Shown here one piece after another: positions 11,057 through 20,608 of a stretch of 64,000 bases of DNA. The notes beneath the pieces are model-generated. The model was not told the DNA's origin and did not search any database. It saw only the letters and a list, made by a program, of their open reading frames with translations. Numbering within the stretch: position 1 is the first letter of the stretch; each line of letters opens with the position of its first letter. The DNA comes from Nitrosospira sp. Nsp11. Its GTDB lineage: Bacteria; Pseudomonadota; Gammaproteobacteria; Burkholderiales; Nitrosomonadaceae. Position numbers and translations under genes: made by a program. The stretch lies in the NCBI RefSeq assembly GCF_900142705.1, contig NZ_FRBV01000001.1, forward strand, positions 1-64,000, read 5' to 3'.

Positions 11057-11686
11057 TCAGCGGCTATCTGTATCAGCTGCCCTTATCTCAGCCTCATCCG
11101 CTTGTCCGAATGGTTCCATCGGAATCATCTGGTATCTGACTTCCAGAATTTCCAGTTCTTCAGTCCCACCCGGCGCGTGCAATGTCACCACGTCCCCTTC
11201 CCGCGCCTTGATCAATGCGCGTGCCATGGGTGAAATCCAGCTGATGTAGGCTTTGGACGTATCGATCTCATCAACACCTACGATAGCAACTGTTTTTTCG
11301 TCGCCTTTCTCATTGGCGAATGTAACGGTTGCGCCGAAAAAAATACGGGTTTCGTCATCTCTGGGGGCGGCCGGATCCACAATTTCTGCCATATCCAGGC
11401 GTTTGGTCAGAAAACGTATACGCCGGTCGATTTCGCGCAGGCGCTTTTTTCCATAGATATAGTCGGCATTCTCCGAACGGTCGCCATTGCTGGCAGCCCA
11501 TGATACTGTAGCGGTCACATGGGGACGCTCTTTATTCATCAGCCATTGAAACTCGTCCATCAGCCGTGCATGGCCTCCGGGGGTGATGTAGTTTCTGCTG
11601 CCGGCCGGTAAAGAGGATGTGGTGTGGATAACCTCCTCTTCAAGGTCATCAGCGGGTTCTGTTTCCTTGGTAAACGCTTTGCTCAT
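11057..11686 (-). CDS. greB: Transcription elongation factor GreB
   Basis: Rescues backtracked RNA polymerase by stimulating transcript cleavage. The coiled-coil domain 'MNKERPHVTATVSWAASNGD', with the acidic tip 'RSENADYIYGKKRLREIDRR', and the FKBP-like C-terminal domain ('GATVTFANEKGDEKTVAIVGVDE', 'SPMARALIKAREGDVV') identify it as GreB. With the ATG at 11686 the product is 209 residues, about 45 longer than E. coli GreB, owing to an acidic N-terminal tail ('TEPADDLEEEVIHTTSS') before 'RNYITPGGHARLMDEF'. A further upstream start (11764) is open but has no support. The gene is divergent from the NnrS gene. Confidence 0.93.
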   Translation of the reverse strand: MSKAFTKETEPADDLEEEVIHTTSSLPAGSRNYITPGGHARLMDEFQWLMNKERPHVTATVSWAASNGDRSENADYIYGKKRLREIDRRIRFLTKRLDMAEIVDPAAPRDDETRIFFGATVTFANEKGDEKTVAIVGVDEIDTSKAYISWISPMARALIKAREGDVVTLHAPGGTEELEILEVRYQMIPMEPFGQADEAEIRAADTDSR

Positions 11687-11837
11687 ATGCTGATGTTGCG
11701 CCAGAAAATATTGAAATTCAGATATTGATATTTTAAAAAAGCTGACCTTCAGGTTCAGGCCCACTATTATTAGATCGTTACAGCGCCGTAATGATATCCG
11801 CTCTCAAGTAAACCAGCTTATCCTGGCTACTCAATAT

Positions 11838-13082
11838 ATGAATAACAGCGCGTCTGTCTGGCACCGTCTTGCTGCAGCGCCGCATCATGCCATGTTTCTG
11901 GCGGGAGCTCTGCAAGGTGTGTTCACATTGTTGTGGTGGGTACTCGATCTCATGGGGCGTCACGATATTGCCGGGGCTCCATTGGAATGGAGTATAGCGC
12001 CGATCTGGGCTCACGCCTTTTTGATGATCTACGGTTTTTTCTCGTTCTTTATCCTGGGTTTTTTATTTACCACTTTTCCCAGTTGGATGAATGGAGAAAA
12101 AATTCAGCCACGGCACTTTGTCACCTCCTGCTTGCTGATGGTTGCGGGCGTCACACTCTTTTATCTCGGCCTGGCGACTGAAAAACTGATCGCTACCGCA
12201 GGCGTGGCGGCGTTGCTGGCAGGATTCAGTATAGCGATTTACGCGCTGCTGCGTGTTCTCCTCAAAGCAAAGGATAAGGATAGGCGCCATGCAAACGCAG
12301 CCAGCGCAGCACTCATATCCGGATGGCTGGGGATAGCCGCTTACCTGCTATGGTTGCTGACCGAAAATTCCCTAATGCTGGATTTCTCACGCAATGCCGG
12401 AATCTGGTTTTTTCTGCTGCCGGTTGTCATGACGGTGAGCCACCGCATGATCCCGTTTTTCTCGAGCCGGGTGCTGGAGGATTATGTCCTGGTAAGACCC
12501 TACTGGATACTCTGGCTGATGCTCACGTTTTCCGCTGCGCACGGCATATTGCAATTATGGAAAAACGCATTTCCCTATCTGTGGCTGTTCGACTTGCCCT
12601 TGGCCGCTTGCGCCGTATACTTGTCTTTTACCTGGGGGTTATTGCGCAGCTTCAGGGTCCACCTTCTCGCTGTGCTGCATATCGCTTTTGCGTGGCTCGG
12701 GCTTTCCATGCTGCTATATGGAACGCAAAGTCTGGTGTTTTTTATGAGCGGCGGCGAATTATTGGTATTTGGCCTCGCACCGCTGCATGCGCTGGCAATC
12801 GGATACTTCGCCAATATGGTGCTGGGCATGGCTTCGCGCGTCACGCTAGGGCATTCGGGAAACGCGCTGGTGCTGGATAAATTTACCCGGCTGCTGTTTA
12901 TCGGGTTTCAAATCGCGGTTTTGCTGCGGATATTTCCCGATCTTTTGCCTGACGCTTTCGGTACGGCCACCATGACCCTATACCTGTTGGCAGGTCTGTC
13001 CTGGCTGATCTGCTTCACACTCTGGGCCGTTCGCTATGCTCCCCTCTACTGGCGACCGAGGATTGACGGCAAACCGGACTGA
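11838..13082 (+). CDS. nnrS: NnrS family protein
   Basis: Polytopic membrane protein of the NnrS family, linked to the response to nitric oxide and nitrosative stress. The 414 residues form about twelve hydrophobic segments; conserved family blocks are 'APHHAMFLAGALQGVFTLLWWV', 'FLLPVVMTVSHRMIPFFSSRVL' and 'HALAIGYFANMVLGMASRVTLGHSG'. The conserved histidines are candidate haem/copper ligands. It stands alone, divergent from greB across about 150 bp and convergent with glk. No clear NnrR or FNR half-site pair was found in front of it. A role in NO tolerance would fit an ammonia oxidiser, but this is inference. Confidence 0.9.
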   Translation: MNNSASVWHRLAAAPHHAMFLAGALQGVFTLLWWVLDLMGRHDIAGAPLEWSIAPIWAHAFLMIYGFFSFFILGFLFTTFPSWMNGEKIQPRHFVTSCLLMVAGVTLFYLGLATEKLIATAGVAALLAGFSIAIYALLRVLLKAKDKDRRHANAASAALISGWLGIAAYLLWLLTENSLMLDFSRNAGIWFFLLPVVMTVSHRMIPFFSSRVLEDYVLVRPYWILWLMLTFSAAHGILQLWKNAFPYLWLFDLPLAACAVYLSFTWGLLRSFRVHLLAVLHIAFAWLGLSMLLYGTQSLVFFMSGGELLVFGLAPLHALAIGYFANMVLGMASRVTLGHSGNALVLDKFTRLLFIGFQIAVLLRIFPDLLPDAFGTATMTLYLLAGLSWLICFTLWAVRYAPLYWRPRIDGKPD

Positions 13083-13138
13083 CCGTTATTTTCATGGCAA
13101 CGACTCATGACAACCACGTCAGCGGGGCAACGCAGTCA

Positions 13139-14143
13139 TTAATTGTTTCTGGCAATACGCTGCGCTTCTTGCGTAGCACCCAGCAGTCCGATTTTTGGAT
13201 TCATCACCACATGCACAGGGATATCCTCCATCAATGAGGAAAAACGTCCTTTGTCACGAAACGCTTTCATGAAACGGCCTTCTCTCAGCTTATCGATAAT
13301 TCTGGGGGCAATGCCGCCCGCCACATACACACCATTACGACACAGCCCCGCCAGCGCCAGATTCCCTGCATAAGCACCATAAATCTCAACAAATAAATCC
13401 ATCGCCCTGATCGCAATGGGGTGCTTGTGGTTGAAAGCAAGGTCTGCCACTTGCGCGGCGCCATCAGGCTTCAGCCGCACCTGCACAAGCGCTGGCGTGT
13501 TATTACAGTCGGTTTGCAGAAAATTGAAAGTATTTGTCAATCCCGGTCCTGATAGTATCCGCTCGACCGATACATGGCCAAATTTCTTTCGCAAATATTG
13601 GAGCAAGCGATCCTGTAATTCATCCGCGGGAGCAAATTCCATGTGCCCTGCTTCACTGGACAGGGGTATATAGCGGCTGTCTTGCCAAATAAGCCACGCC
13701 ACACCCATGCCTGTACCAGCGCCAAGCGTAACCCGAAGCTCCATGGCAGAGGGCTTCCCCGTCTGCAGCGTTACCAGGTCACTTTCGGGCAGGGTTTCAA
13801 TACCCAATGCCACGGCCTTGAAATCGTTGATGAGTTTAACGACAGGAATGGAAAATTCTTTTGTGATAGCCGCGCTATCCATCACCCAGGGCAAGTTGGT
13901 GAGACTTGCCACCTGTTGCGTGATGGGCCCCGCCACCGCAAAGCAGGCGCTTGCGGGACTGGAGCCAATACCCAGCGTCATTGTCTCCCCCAAGAACTCC
14001 TTCAGCATATCGGAAAAACACGAGTATTCCTGACTGGCATAACGGCGTTCGCACCATACTTGGGCGTTGCCGTCCTTTAGTTCAGTTGCCTGTAGCAACA
14101 CCTTGGTTCCGCCAATATCGCCGCTAATGTAATATCCGGTCAC
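13139..14143 (-). CDS. glk: Glucokinase
   Basis: ATP-dependent glucose phosphorylation. The bacterial Glk pattern is clear: 'SGDIGGTKVLLQ' phosphate-binding motif, 'LINDFKAVALGIETL' with the catalytic Asp, 'TLGAGTGMGVAWLI', 'EAGHMEFAPAD' and 'GVYVAGGIAPRI'. A TTG start at 14155 is open, but the GTG at 14143 is preceded by GGAG at good distance and overlaps the mtfA stop as GTGA, implying translational coupling; this gives 334 residues. It is the last gene of an rmuC-mtfA-glk minus-strand cluster and is convergent with nnrS. Confidence 0.93.
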   Translation of the reverse strand: MTGYYISGDIGGTKVLLQATELKDGNAQVWCERRYASQEYSCFSDMLKEFLGETMTLGIGSSPASACFAVAGPITQQVASLTNLPWVMDSAAITKEFSIPVVKLINDFKAVALGIETLPESDLVTLQTGKPSAMELRVTLGAGTGMGVAWLIWQDSRYIPLSSEAGHMEFAPADELQDRLLQYLRKKFGHVSVERILSGPGLTNTFNFLQTDCNNTPALVQVRLKPDGAAQVADLAFNHKHPIAIRAMDLFVEIYGAYAGNLALAGLCRNGVYVAGGIAPRIIDKLREGRFMKAFRDKGRFSSLMEDIPVHVVMNPKIGLLGATQEAQRIARNN

Positions 14144-14913
14144 GATTTGCTCCAACGTGCGGCAGGGTCCTGACGATAAAACAGTGCCAACTGCTCATAA
14201 ACCCGAGGAAAATGCAGTTTTACCTCCAAGGGTATTTCAAAGAATGCCTCGCTTATTACCGCGAAGAACTCTGCGGGATCTTCGGCCGCATAGGGATCCA
14301 CTTCCATCGCCTCATCCGCATCGACGCGTCTGCAAAAAGCCGCATAAGCTTCACTGAAAGCTTCGCTCCATGCTTGCCGGCTCATGTCCGCATGCAATGG
14401 CGGAAATCCGTTGGCATCGCCATTCAGCATGTCGAGTTTATGCGCAAACTCGTGTATTACGACGTTATACCCCACCTCGGCGTCAGTAGTGGAAGCATCT
14501 TCCCAGGAAAGTATCAGGGGCCCGCCGAGCCAGGATTCTCCCGATACGGCCTCGGCCGCATGATGCACTACGCCATCTTCGTCCACATACTCATAATTGC
14601 GTATGAATTCGCCGGGATAAACGATAATTTCGACCCAGCCGTCGTAATAATCGAGGTCGAGATTCAGGATCAGAATGCAAGCCTGCGCTGCGATCAGCAC
14701 GTGCATTTCATCGGTGACGATCAGCCCGTGCGCGCCACTTATCTGCTTTGCATGAAGAAACAGCGTGGCGTTTTCACGCAATCGCTCTAACTCATCCGCA
14801 TCAAGGCCACGCAAAAATCTTAGATGCGTAACGGCCTGTTGCCAGATATCATCAGGTATAGATTCATTTTTAAGGATGCGGCGACGATACCAGGCTCTAA
14901 AGTTCGAAAGCAT
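14140..14913 (-). CDS. mtfA: Zinc-dependent peptidase, MtfA/M90 family
   Basis: The E. coli homologue binds the Mlc repressor and so links to glucose uptake, and has aminopeptidase-like activity. The 257-residue product has the HExxH zinc motif in 'NVVIHEFAHKLDMLNG' and the downstream 'EDPAEFFAVISEAFFE' that supplies the third ligand. Other family blocks are 'YDGWVEIIVYPGEFI' and 'SGESWLGGPLILSWED'. Its stop overlaps the glk start, and that pairing with glucokinase agrees with a role in sugar metabolism. rmuC lies 12 bp upstream. Confidence 0.92.
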   Translation of the reverse strand: MLSNFRAWYRRRILKNESIPDDIWQQAVTHLRFLRGLDADELERLRENATLFLHAKQISGAHGLIVTDEMHVLIAAQACILILNLDLDYYDGWVEIIVYPGEFIRNYEYVDEDGVVHHAAEAVSGESWLGGPLILSWEDASTTDAEVGYNVVIHEFAHKLDMLNGDANGFPPLHADMSRQAWSEAFSEAYAAFCRRVDADEAMEVDPYAAEDPAEFFAVISEAFFEIPLEVKLHFPRVYEQLALFYRQDPAARWSKS

Positions 14914-14925
14914 AGAGATTCGGAA

Positions 14926-16050
14926 TCAACCATCGCCAGGTTCCAGCACAGGGGTTTCAACTTGGGGGACTTCCAATTCCACCGCGTCGATCCGGGCAAA
15001 GCGCTGGCTGATCTTGCGGCTCGAAACGTGTACCTCTTCCACATCCTGATTAGCCTGGCGGATATGATCGGCAAGCTTCTTCATGCGCTCGTCGAATCGC
15101 GCAAAATCCTTACCAAGCCTGGAGAGCTCGTCCTTGATGATATGCACCTGTTCGCGGGTTTCAATATCCTTAAGCACTGCGCGCGCAGTATTCAGCACCG
15201 CCATCAAGGTTGTCGGTGAGACTATCCATACCTGCTTCTGCATGGCGTAATCGACCACATCGTAGTGATAAGCATGGATTTCGGCAAAAACGGCCTCCGC
15301 CGGAACGAACATCACCGCGCCGTCACAGGTTTCCGGCGGCAGAATATATTTACTGGCGATATCGTCCACGTGCTTCTTCACGTCTGCCTTGAATTGCTTT
15401 TGAGCCAAGGCCCGACTGGCTTCATCCGCATGGCGGTCAAACATGCGATGAAAGTTTTCAAGGGGAAATTTTGAGTCCACCGCCACCATGCCGGTCGGGG
15501 GAGGAAGCCGCAACACGCAGTCGGCACGGCTACCGTTGGAAAGCGTGTGCTGCATTGTATAGGCAGCGGCAGGCAGAATATTGCGAACCAGCGCTTCCAG
15601 TTGCACCTCGCCGAATGCGCCGCGGGAACGCTTGTCACCCAAAAGTTCCTGCAGACTCACCATATTGGTGGTGAGGCTATCTATTTTTTTCTGCGCCTCA
15701 TCAATAGTCGCAAGCCGCGTCATGACGCTGGTAAAAGTCTCGTTTGTCTTTTTGAACCCTTCGTCAAGACGCTCGGTAACATGGCCGCTGATCTGGTCCA
15801 ATCGCGACTCTACCGTGCCGCGCAACTGCTCGGAAGTTTTACCGAGCGCCTCCGATAATCGGTCCCCCTGCTTCGCCAACCCCTCGTGCAGGTCCTTGAG
15901 CATGTCGCGGTGTTTGTCTTCCATCGACTTCGCCTGATGCCCCAACAGTTCGCGCACCATCGTCGAAAGCATGCTGAGCCTGATCACCAGAAAAGCCATG
16001 GTGACAAGCAATATGGCGGCGGAAGCAATAATCAGCAGGGTTCCGGGCAT
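14926..16050 (-). CDS. rmuC: DNA recombination protein RmuC homologue
   Basis: RmuC-family protein, thought to limit DNA rearrangements at inverted repeats. From the ATG at 16050 (MPGTLLIIASAAILL) there is one N-terminal membrane segment, then a long coiled coil (about residues 30-150), and the nuclease-like RmuC core 'LGDKRSRGAFGEVQLEALVRNILP', 'VDSKFPLENFHRM', 'CDGAVMFVPAEAVFAEIHAY'. A longer frame to 16092 exists but adds only an unlikely Cys-rich stretch. It heads the cluster rmuC-mtfA-glk and lies about 175 bp downstream of lodB. Confidence 0.92.
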   Translation of the reverse strand: MPGTLLIIASAAILLVTMAFLVIRLSMLSTMVRELLGHQAKSMEDKHRDMLKDLHEGLAKQGDRLSEALGKTSEQLRGTVESRLDQISGHVTERLDEGFKKTNETFTSVMTRLATIDEAQKKIDSLTTNMVSLQELLGDKRSRGAFGEVQLEALVRNILPAAAYTMQHTLSNGSRADCVLRLPPPTGMVAVDSKFPLENFHRMFDRHADEASRALAQKQFKADVKKHVDDIASKYILPPETCDGAVMFVPAEAVFAEIHAYHYDVVDYAMQKQVWIVSPTTLMAVLNTARAVLKDIETREQVHIIKDELSRLGKDFARFDERMKKLADHIRQANQDVEEVHVSSRKISQRFARIDAVELEVPQVETPVLEPGDG

Positions 16051-16224
16051 GATGTTGTAGAGTATACCGGAGAAAACAGGACAACTGGACATATGGAAAA
16101 TACGACCAGGGCGCCACAGGAGAAATTCGCCTCATTGAAAGGCAATTCGGCATCTACAGCGCTTAATCAATCAGATCAGGGGCGCAGTTCTGGTTTGTCC
16201 TTTTTTGCAACAGAGCCAAATTTC

Positions 16225-17340
16225 TTAATGTCTCCGGCTCCAGAAGTCTGACTTAGGCCAACGGCATTCGTGCTGATAAAATTTATTGCGTGTTTCAAGG
16301 TAACTGTTGAAATGATTTGTTATATCAAGCTGGTAGGATGCAAATGCATCTATCGTATTTCGAGTCAAGTTATTTGCAATAAGACTAGCCGCTTGACACG
16401 CGGTGGAAATTGCAAAACCAATACCCATTGATGATATCGGGTCAAACGCGCTGACCGCATCGCCAACCGCGATAAAATTTTTGCACGATGAAAAATCCGT
16501 TATCTGTGACGCAGCATTGCGAACCCAAGGCTTATTTGAGCATATTGACGCGCCCTTAACCCGCATCTTGACGTGATTCGTTTGCTGTAACAGAGCTGCC
16601 CAGTTATCGCCTTGATGCAGTTGATGATGCGATACGATATCGGCATCGGAGAAAAAAGTTACCACAATCGTATTATTGGGTAATAAAGCACTATACCACC
16701 ACCCCAGTTCGACTGCCTCAATTAAATATTCATGGGCAAGCATGGTTTGCGGGTCATGGTTAAAAAAAGTTCCTACGCCCACCAAATTATCCAGCTTCCT
16801 TGGGGCAGCGCCTAACCGTTTACATATGCTTGCGTTTCGGCCGGTTGCATCTACTAAAAACTTTGCCTCGACATAAAATACACCTTGCGTAGGATGCTTG
16901 AGTTGGATTCGCCAACCCCCATTATCAAGTCTATCAATTAATATACACCTGGTTCGTGGAAATATGCGTCCTCCTCGATGAACAACCTGTTCAACCAATT
17001 TAAAATCGAATCGTTCACGATCCAATTGAAAACTAGCCTGCTCGGTCGTGAATATTGAATCACGGCAATTGGGTCTATCACTGCCCCAATACGATGTACC
17101 ACTGTAAGAGGGAATAAAACTTCCCTCGTCAAATTCGTCTTTGTCAATTATCAAATAATCCATCAGGCTGAAAATGCTCGCCGAAACCTGCTCTCCCACG
17201 CGAACCTGGTTGAAATCAGACTGCTCAACCAATATAACGTCAGAGCTTGAGTAATTAAGGAGAGCAAGTGCGACGGAGGCCCCAGCAGGGCCTCCGCCGA
17301 ATATCAGCGCATCGGTTTGATGAACAGCGCTGTCCACCAC
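16225..17340 (-). CDS. lodB: LodB-like FAD-dependent oxidoreductase
   Basis: Flavoprotein of the tryptophan-halogenase-like group that, in the characterised LodA/GoxA systems, is required to form the cysteine tryptophylquinone (CTQ) cofactor of the partner oxidase. The FAD-binding 'GGGPAGASVALALL' is at residues ~16-29, 'VDATGRNASICKRLGA' near 165, and 'VGDAVSAFDPISSMGIGFA' near 290. The product is 371 residues and ends 'FWSRRH', a common end for this family. It starts 3 bp after the lodA stop, so the two are almost certainly co-translated. The role is assigned by family and by the neighbour. Confidence 0.9.
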   Translation of the reverse strand: MVDSAVHQTDALIFGGGPAGASVALALLNYSSSDVILVEQSDFNQVRVGEQVSASIFSLMDYLIIDKDEFDEGSFIPSYSGTSYWGSDRPNCRDSIFTTEQASFQLDRERFDFKLVEQVVHRGGRIFPRTRCILIDRLDNGGWRIQLKHPTQGVFYVEAKFLVDATGRNASICKRLGAAPRKLDNLVGVGTFFNHDPQTMLAHEYLIEAVELGWWYSALLPNNTIVVTFFSDADIVSHHQLHQGDNWAALLQQTNHVKMRVKGASICSNKPWVRNAASQITDFSSCKNFIAVGDAVSAFDPISSMGIGFAISTACQAASLIANNLTRNTIDAFASYQLDITNHFNSYLETRNKFYQHECRWPKSDFWSRRH

Positions 17341-17343
17341 CCG

Positions 17344-19383
17344 TTAACGCCTGCTGCGCGTACCGGAGCGAGGCATGCCTAAACCACCACTGGCAACTTC
17401 AATGGGTTTAAATGCGCGTTGTTCGAAAAACTCCACCATTTTTGCAGCACGCAGGCTCTTGGCTTTAATTACCTCTTTCTTTTTTTCGATATAAAAAACA
17501 GGAATCTGGGTCTCGTTGTCTTCTGGATTTCCGCTTATAAGGCCCACACCCACGTCTTTATAAGCGAACACCTCATGGTTGCGCTCTGTTTCTGTGAAGT
17601 ATGGGAAGCCCGTATCTTGCGGGTTAGAATCCCGAATAAATGCCAATGCTGACCAATGCTCCACCATTTGCACAAACGTATTAATGCCGCGCGCGTAATT
17701 CATTTGCTGCCCTGCAGGCATATGAGATTTAGCCTGGCCTTCGGCGGTAAGATCGCCGGTTAATACATCCCAGGGGCTTTGTGGTGGCCACCAATACGTA
17801 TAGTAGGTTGGTGGCATTGGTACTTTCTGCTCTGATTTATTCACGTTGGGGTCTGTAAAATTTACGTACTGAACCGTACACTGAAAAAAATCAGCTTGCC
17901 ATGGGCACGCCATTCTTTTAGTTAAATCACCGGGCTCACAGCCATCCCCTTCGCACTCATCCCGCGAAGGTGACAGACCCGTTTGGTTGTATCCATTTTT
18001 ACCTTTTTGATCCTCGATAACATAAGGCGCAGAGTAGATATTCTTGTTTTGTAAGCTCCAGGTCACTTCTATACCCGGGCACATCGGCAGCCCAACGCAA
18101 TTACCCACGCCGGCTTCATCCATTACATCAACGTTGTAAGGCTTAAAAACAGGATCGCTTACAAAATTTCCATTGGCCCATTGGTTCAGTAAAAAATACT
18201 GGGTTTCGTTAAGCGCTAAAAATTTTTCTATGATGTCATTACTCACCGAATTACTGCCGGAGTTCAATGGCATTTGTGGAAAATGCCCTCCCACAGTTTC
18301 CTTAAACAATATTTGCTGCGGTTGATCGGAAGACGGGTTCTGCTTGTCGTCTGGCTGCCGAAAAAACGAGAAATAGTGGTGGCGATTGGCTTTATTCGCA
18401 TCGCCGCTGTCAGAAAAGTCAAAAACATTGGATGAAAACGCCATCATGGATTGAACATTAGCCACCCATTGATAGCGCCCAATGCGTTGGATAATCGGCA
18501 ATATGTCGCGCTGATAATTCGCGTGGAACGATTCACAAAAAGCGCCGTTGATGTACATCTCTGGAACCAGGTTAAAGTACCGAACGCCTACATCAAACAT
18601 GGTGTCGCTCAGCGTAGAAATATTTACAATCTCCGGCGCGAAATCTGGTGAACCAACAATTACCCACGCCTGTAATTCTTGTGCGGGCGAACCGTCGTTA
18701 AAGGTGATTTTGCAATAAACCGGTCCATCCGCGATATCGTCGTGCCATGTGTCTGATCCACCATAACTGGTAAGAGGCGCATTGCCACCGGCGTTGCCGT
18801 ATGCGCCTAAAACGATCAGGCGGCCTACATCGTCTGTGACCAAGTTGCCCAGTGTGGTTACGTGAGTACCGTAAAGAACGACTTCTGACGGGTACGTCGC
18901 CGGATAGCCGTCTGGTACAGAGCTTTTATCAAAACCAATCGTTTGACGCGCCCCCGACACGCTTCGCGGTCCTGGGTCCACAATCAGCTTTCTGCGATCA
19001 TCATCTTTCACATTAGGGTTACGTAATGCGACGCCACGACTTTGATAACTATTATTTTCACCATAAAGCAAGTTTCCTTTTAATTCTGCATATTGGTACC
19101 AGGCGGCTTTTTTATTGGCCAAATGTACCGTCCACTCGATGGATTCGACATTAGCGGAATTCAATGTCAATTCGCTGCCATCAGCCTGATACACTTTAAA
19201 AGGCTGACCTTGCCTGCGTACCTGACCAACGTCATCTTTAAAATGGACAATAGTGCCTTGCTTATTGCCATATTGATCCGCTTCAAAAGGTAAACCACCG
19301 ATCGATTCTGGTGATAGACAAAACTGACCTTTGCTACTCCCTAAACGTGCTACCCCAATCGAGGGGTGGATCTTGCATTGCAT
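17344..19383 (-). CDS. lodA: LodA/GoxA-family CTQ-dependent amino-acid oxidase
   Basis: Member of the quinone-cofactor oxidases that deaminate an amino acid and release ammonia and hydrogen peroxide (L-lysine for LodA, glycine for GoxA). The start 'MQCKIHPSIGVARLGSS' is typical of the family. The block 'MACPWQADFFQC' at 491-502 has an Asp (498) four residues before Cys502, the spacing reported for the CTQ cysteine of LodA. 'YYTYWWPPQSPWDV' (527-540) holds candidate cofactor tryptophans 531, 532 and 538. At 679 residues it is near the usual size. No classical signal peptide is visible. GGAG precedes the ATG. The substrate cannot be assigned; these enzymes are often secreted antimicrobial factors. 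Confidence 0.9.
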   Translation of the reverse strand: MQCKIHPSIGVARLGSSKGQFCLSPESIGGLPFEADQYGNKQGTIVHFKDDVGQVRRQGQPFKVYQADGSELTLNSANVESIEWTVHLANKKAAWYQYAELKGNLLYGENNSYQSRGVALRNPNVKDDDRRKLIVDPGPRSVSGARQTIGFDKSSVPDGYPATYPSEVVLYGTHVTTLGNLVTDDVGRLIVLGAYGNAGGNAPLTSYGGSDTWHDDIADGPVYCKITFNDGSPAQELQAWVIVGSPDFAPEIVNISTLSDTMFDVGVRYFNLVPEMYINGAFCESFHANYQRDILPIIQRIGRYQWVANVQSMMAFSSNVFDFSDSGDANKANRHHYFSFFRQPDDKQNPSSDQPQQILFKETVGGHFPQMPLNSGSNSVSNDIIEKFLALNETQYFLLNQWANGNFVSDPVFKPYNVDVMDEAGVGNCVGLPMCPGIEVTWSLQNKNIYSAPYVIEDQKGKNGYNQTGLSPSRDECEGDGCEPGDLTKRMACPWQADFFQCTVQYVNFTDPNVNKSEQKVPMPPTYYTYWWPPQSPWDVLTGDLTAEGQAKSHMPAGQQMNYARGINTFVQMVEHWSALAFIRDSNPQDTGFPYFTETERNHEVFAYKDVGVGLISGNPEDNETQIPVFYIEKKKEVIKAKSLRAAKMVEFFEQRAFKPIEVASGGLGMPRSGTRSRR

Positions 19384-20386
19384 GACAGCATCTCCATTTT
19401 GTAATAAATGAATAAAACCACTCCATCAATAAAACCCCACTAGCTAGATCCAGCTAACGTGCCATTAGCCCAATTATGCTTTTCAACTTGCCCTGCTCTA
19501 TGGTTGAATTTATTGGACGCTTCCCGAAGTGTTGAGGCTGGAGAGTGCTGTATTTGCCTCTGCCCCGATGCGGATTGAGATTCCCATGTTCGTTTCCTTT
19601 TGTCTTTTTGTTAATGTTCTTTATCTCCTGTCGCGGACGCTTGATCATTTTTTGACCTCAAGAGTTGATCGAGTCTAGTTGCTTTCCTTGAGCGCCAAAT
19701 CGAGAATAAGAAGCAATAAACAGCTTCTGTTTGACCATTTGACCTGCTCACGGGAATTAAATAGAGAAGGCATTCGGATCGATCCTGGCCTGCGTGATGC
19801 ACGCAGAAGCGGGCTTCATGGGCAAGCTTTGGAAAACGTTGTTGACTCAACAGATGACGAGCGGAGGGGTATGGGCAAAAAATAACGACAAGTGGCGATC
19901 GCATTGGATGCCGCAAAGGGTATCCAGAATGTGGTGCACCAATCAGGAACGAGACCGGAGTAACACCCTCTCCGAATGACTCGGCAAAGGATCAGATTTC
20001 ACTTGAGAACACGGACATGGCTGCCTCATCGCGCCGGGATCTCGGCGAGCTTAAACCCCTCCGTAAGCGAATAATCCACTTATCAAAGGTGCTTATGCAA
20101 ATTAGACCCCCACACTCCATTGTTATATAGGCCGTTGATAAAATGGAGGATTGGCGGGAACTCGAAAATTATCTCGCACGCGGCTTGAAGGATCGGATTA
20201 TCGCGGCGGTGCTAGAAGCGGCGTCGGCTGACGGTTCGAACGGTATTCCGCAAAAAGACTGGCCATACGCTCGGGCCTATTATCCGGTATCCTGCCAAAC
20301 GTCGCAGCATGTCTCTATTCAATTGCTTAGCTTCCATGAGCAGAGCAGATCCGATAAGGGACAGTGGCTTGGCTGAAAATGAGAAA
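19384..20386. other. Long non-coding or degraded stretch upstream of lodA
   Basis: About 1 kb without a gene I can defend. A 25-codon frame at 19587-19510 (minus, MGISIRIGAEANTALSS) has a plausible AAGGA ribosome site and could be a small peptide. A 77-codon plus-strand frame at 20143-20376 (MEDWRELENYLARGLKDRI) has no recognisable domain and no strong ribosome site. The remaining sequence has stops in all frames and reads like decayed DNA. The lodA promoter is presumably in the AT-rich 19390-19500 part, but no clear -35/-10 pair stands out. Confidence 0.35.
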
Positions 20387-20415
20387 GTCGCAAAGGGAGT
20401 CCGTTTCCTTGCGAC
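20387..20415 (-). terminator. Hairpin downstream of the PEP-CTERM remnant
   Basis: The arms gtcgcaa and ttgcgac pair with a partial extension (AGG/CCT), and on the minus strand the hairpin is followed by TTTCTCATTTTC. It sits 13 bp past the stop of the PEP-CTERM tail at 20428 and is probably the terminator of the ancestral gene. Confidence 0.5.
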
Positions 20416-20427
20416 TCAGGATCAGGC

Positions 20428-20577
20428 CTACACAAACACTCTTGCGGCATGCGACATGAATCCGAGCAAACCCAAACCGGTTAGCAGCGTTGCATAGGTC
20501 TCGGGCTCCGGCACAGCGGTGAGCAATTGGTCGCAGTCCTCGGATTTTGGACACGAGCAACCCCACCCCAATCTCAT
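20428..20577 (-). pseudogene. Orphan PEP-CTERM sorting tail (gene remnant)
   Basis: A 49-codon minus-strand frame contains a textbook PEP-CTERM end: 'AVPEPETYATLLTGLGLLGF' followed by 'MSHAARVFV' and a stop. The family's usual signal peptide and extracellular domain are absent. The 20 codons before the motif (MRLGWGCSCPKSEDCDQLL) look like random sequence and the ATG has no ribosome site. The likely explanation is that the 5' end of a PEP-CTERM gene was deleted, leaving the sorting signal and its terminator. The usual Arg-rich last residues are also degraded. Confidence 0.7.
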
Positions 20578-20608
20578 CAAATTAACGGGCAATTATTGCG
20601 CCGACTTG

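Noticed and set aside
11687-11837. An NnrR/FNR-type operator in front of nnrS
   Set aside because: No TTG-N8-CAA or similar symmetric pair could be found.
19510-19587. 25-codon frame whose 'SLNTSGS' resembles the start of flagellin
   Set aside because: Only seven residues match, the frame then stops, and no flagellin sequence continues in any frame; not enough for a pseudogene call.
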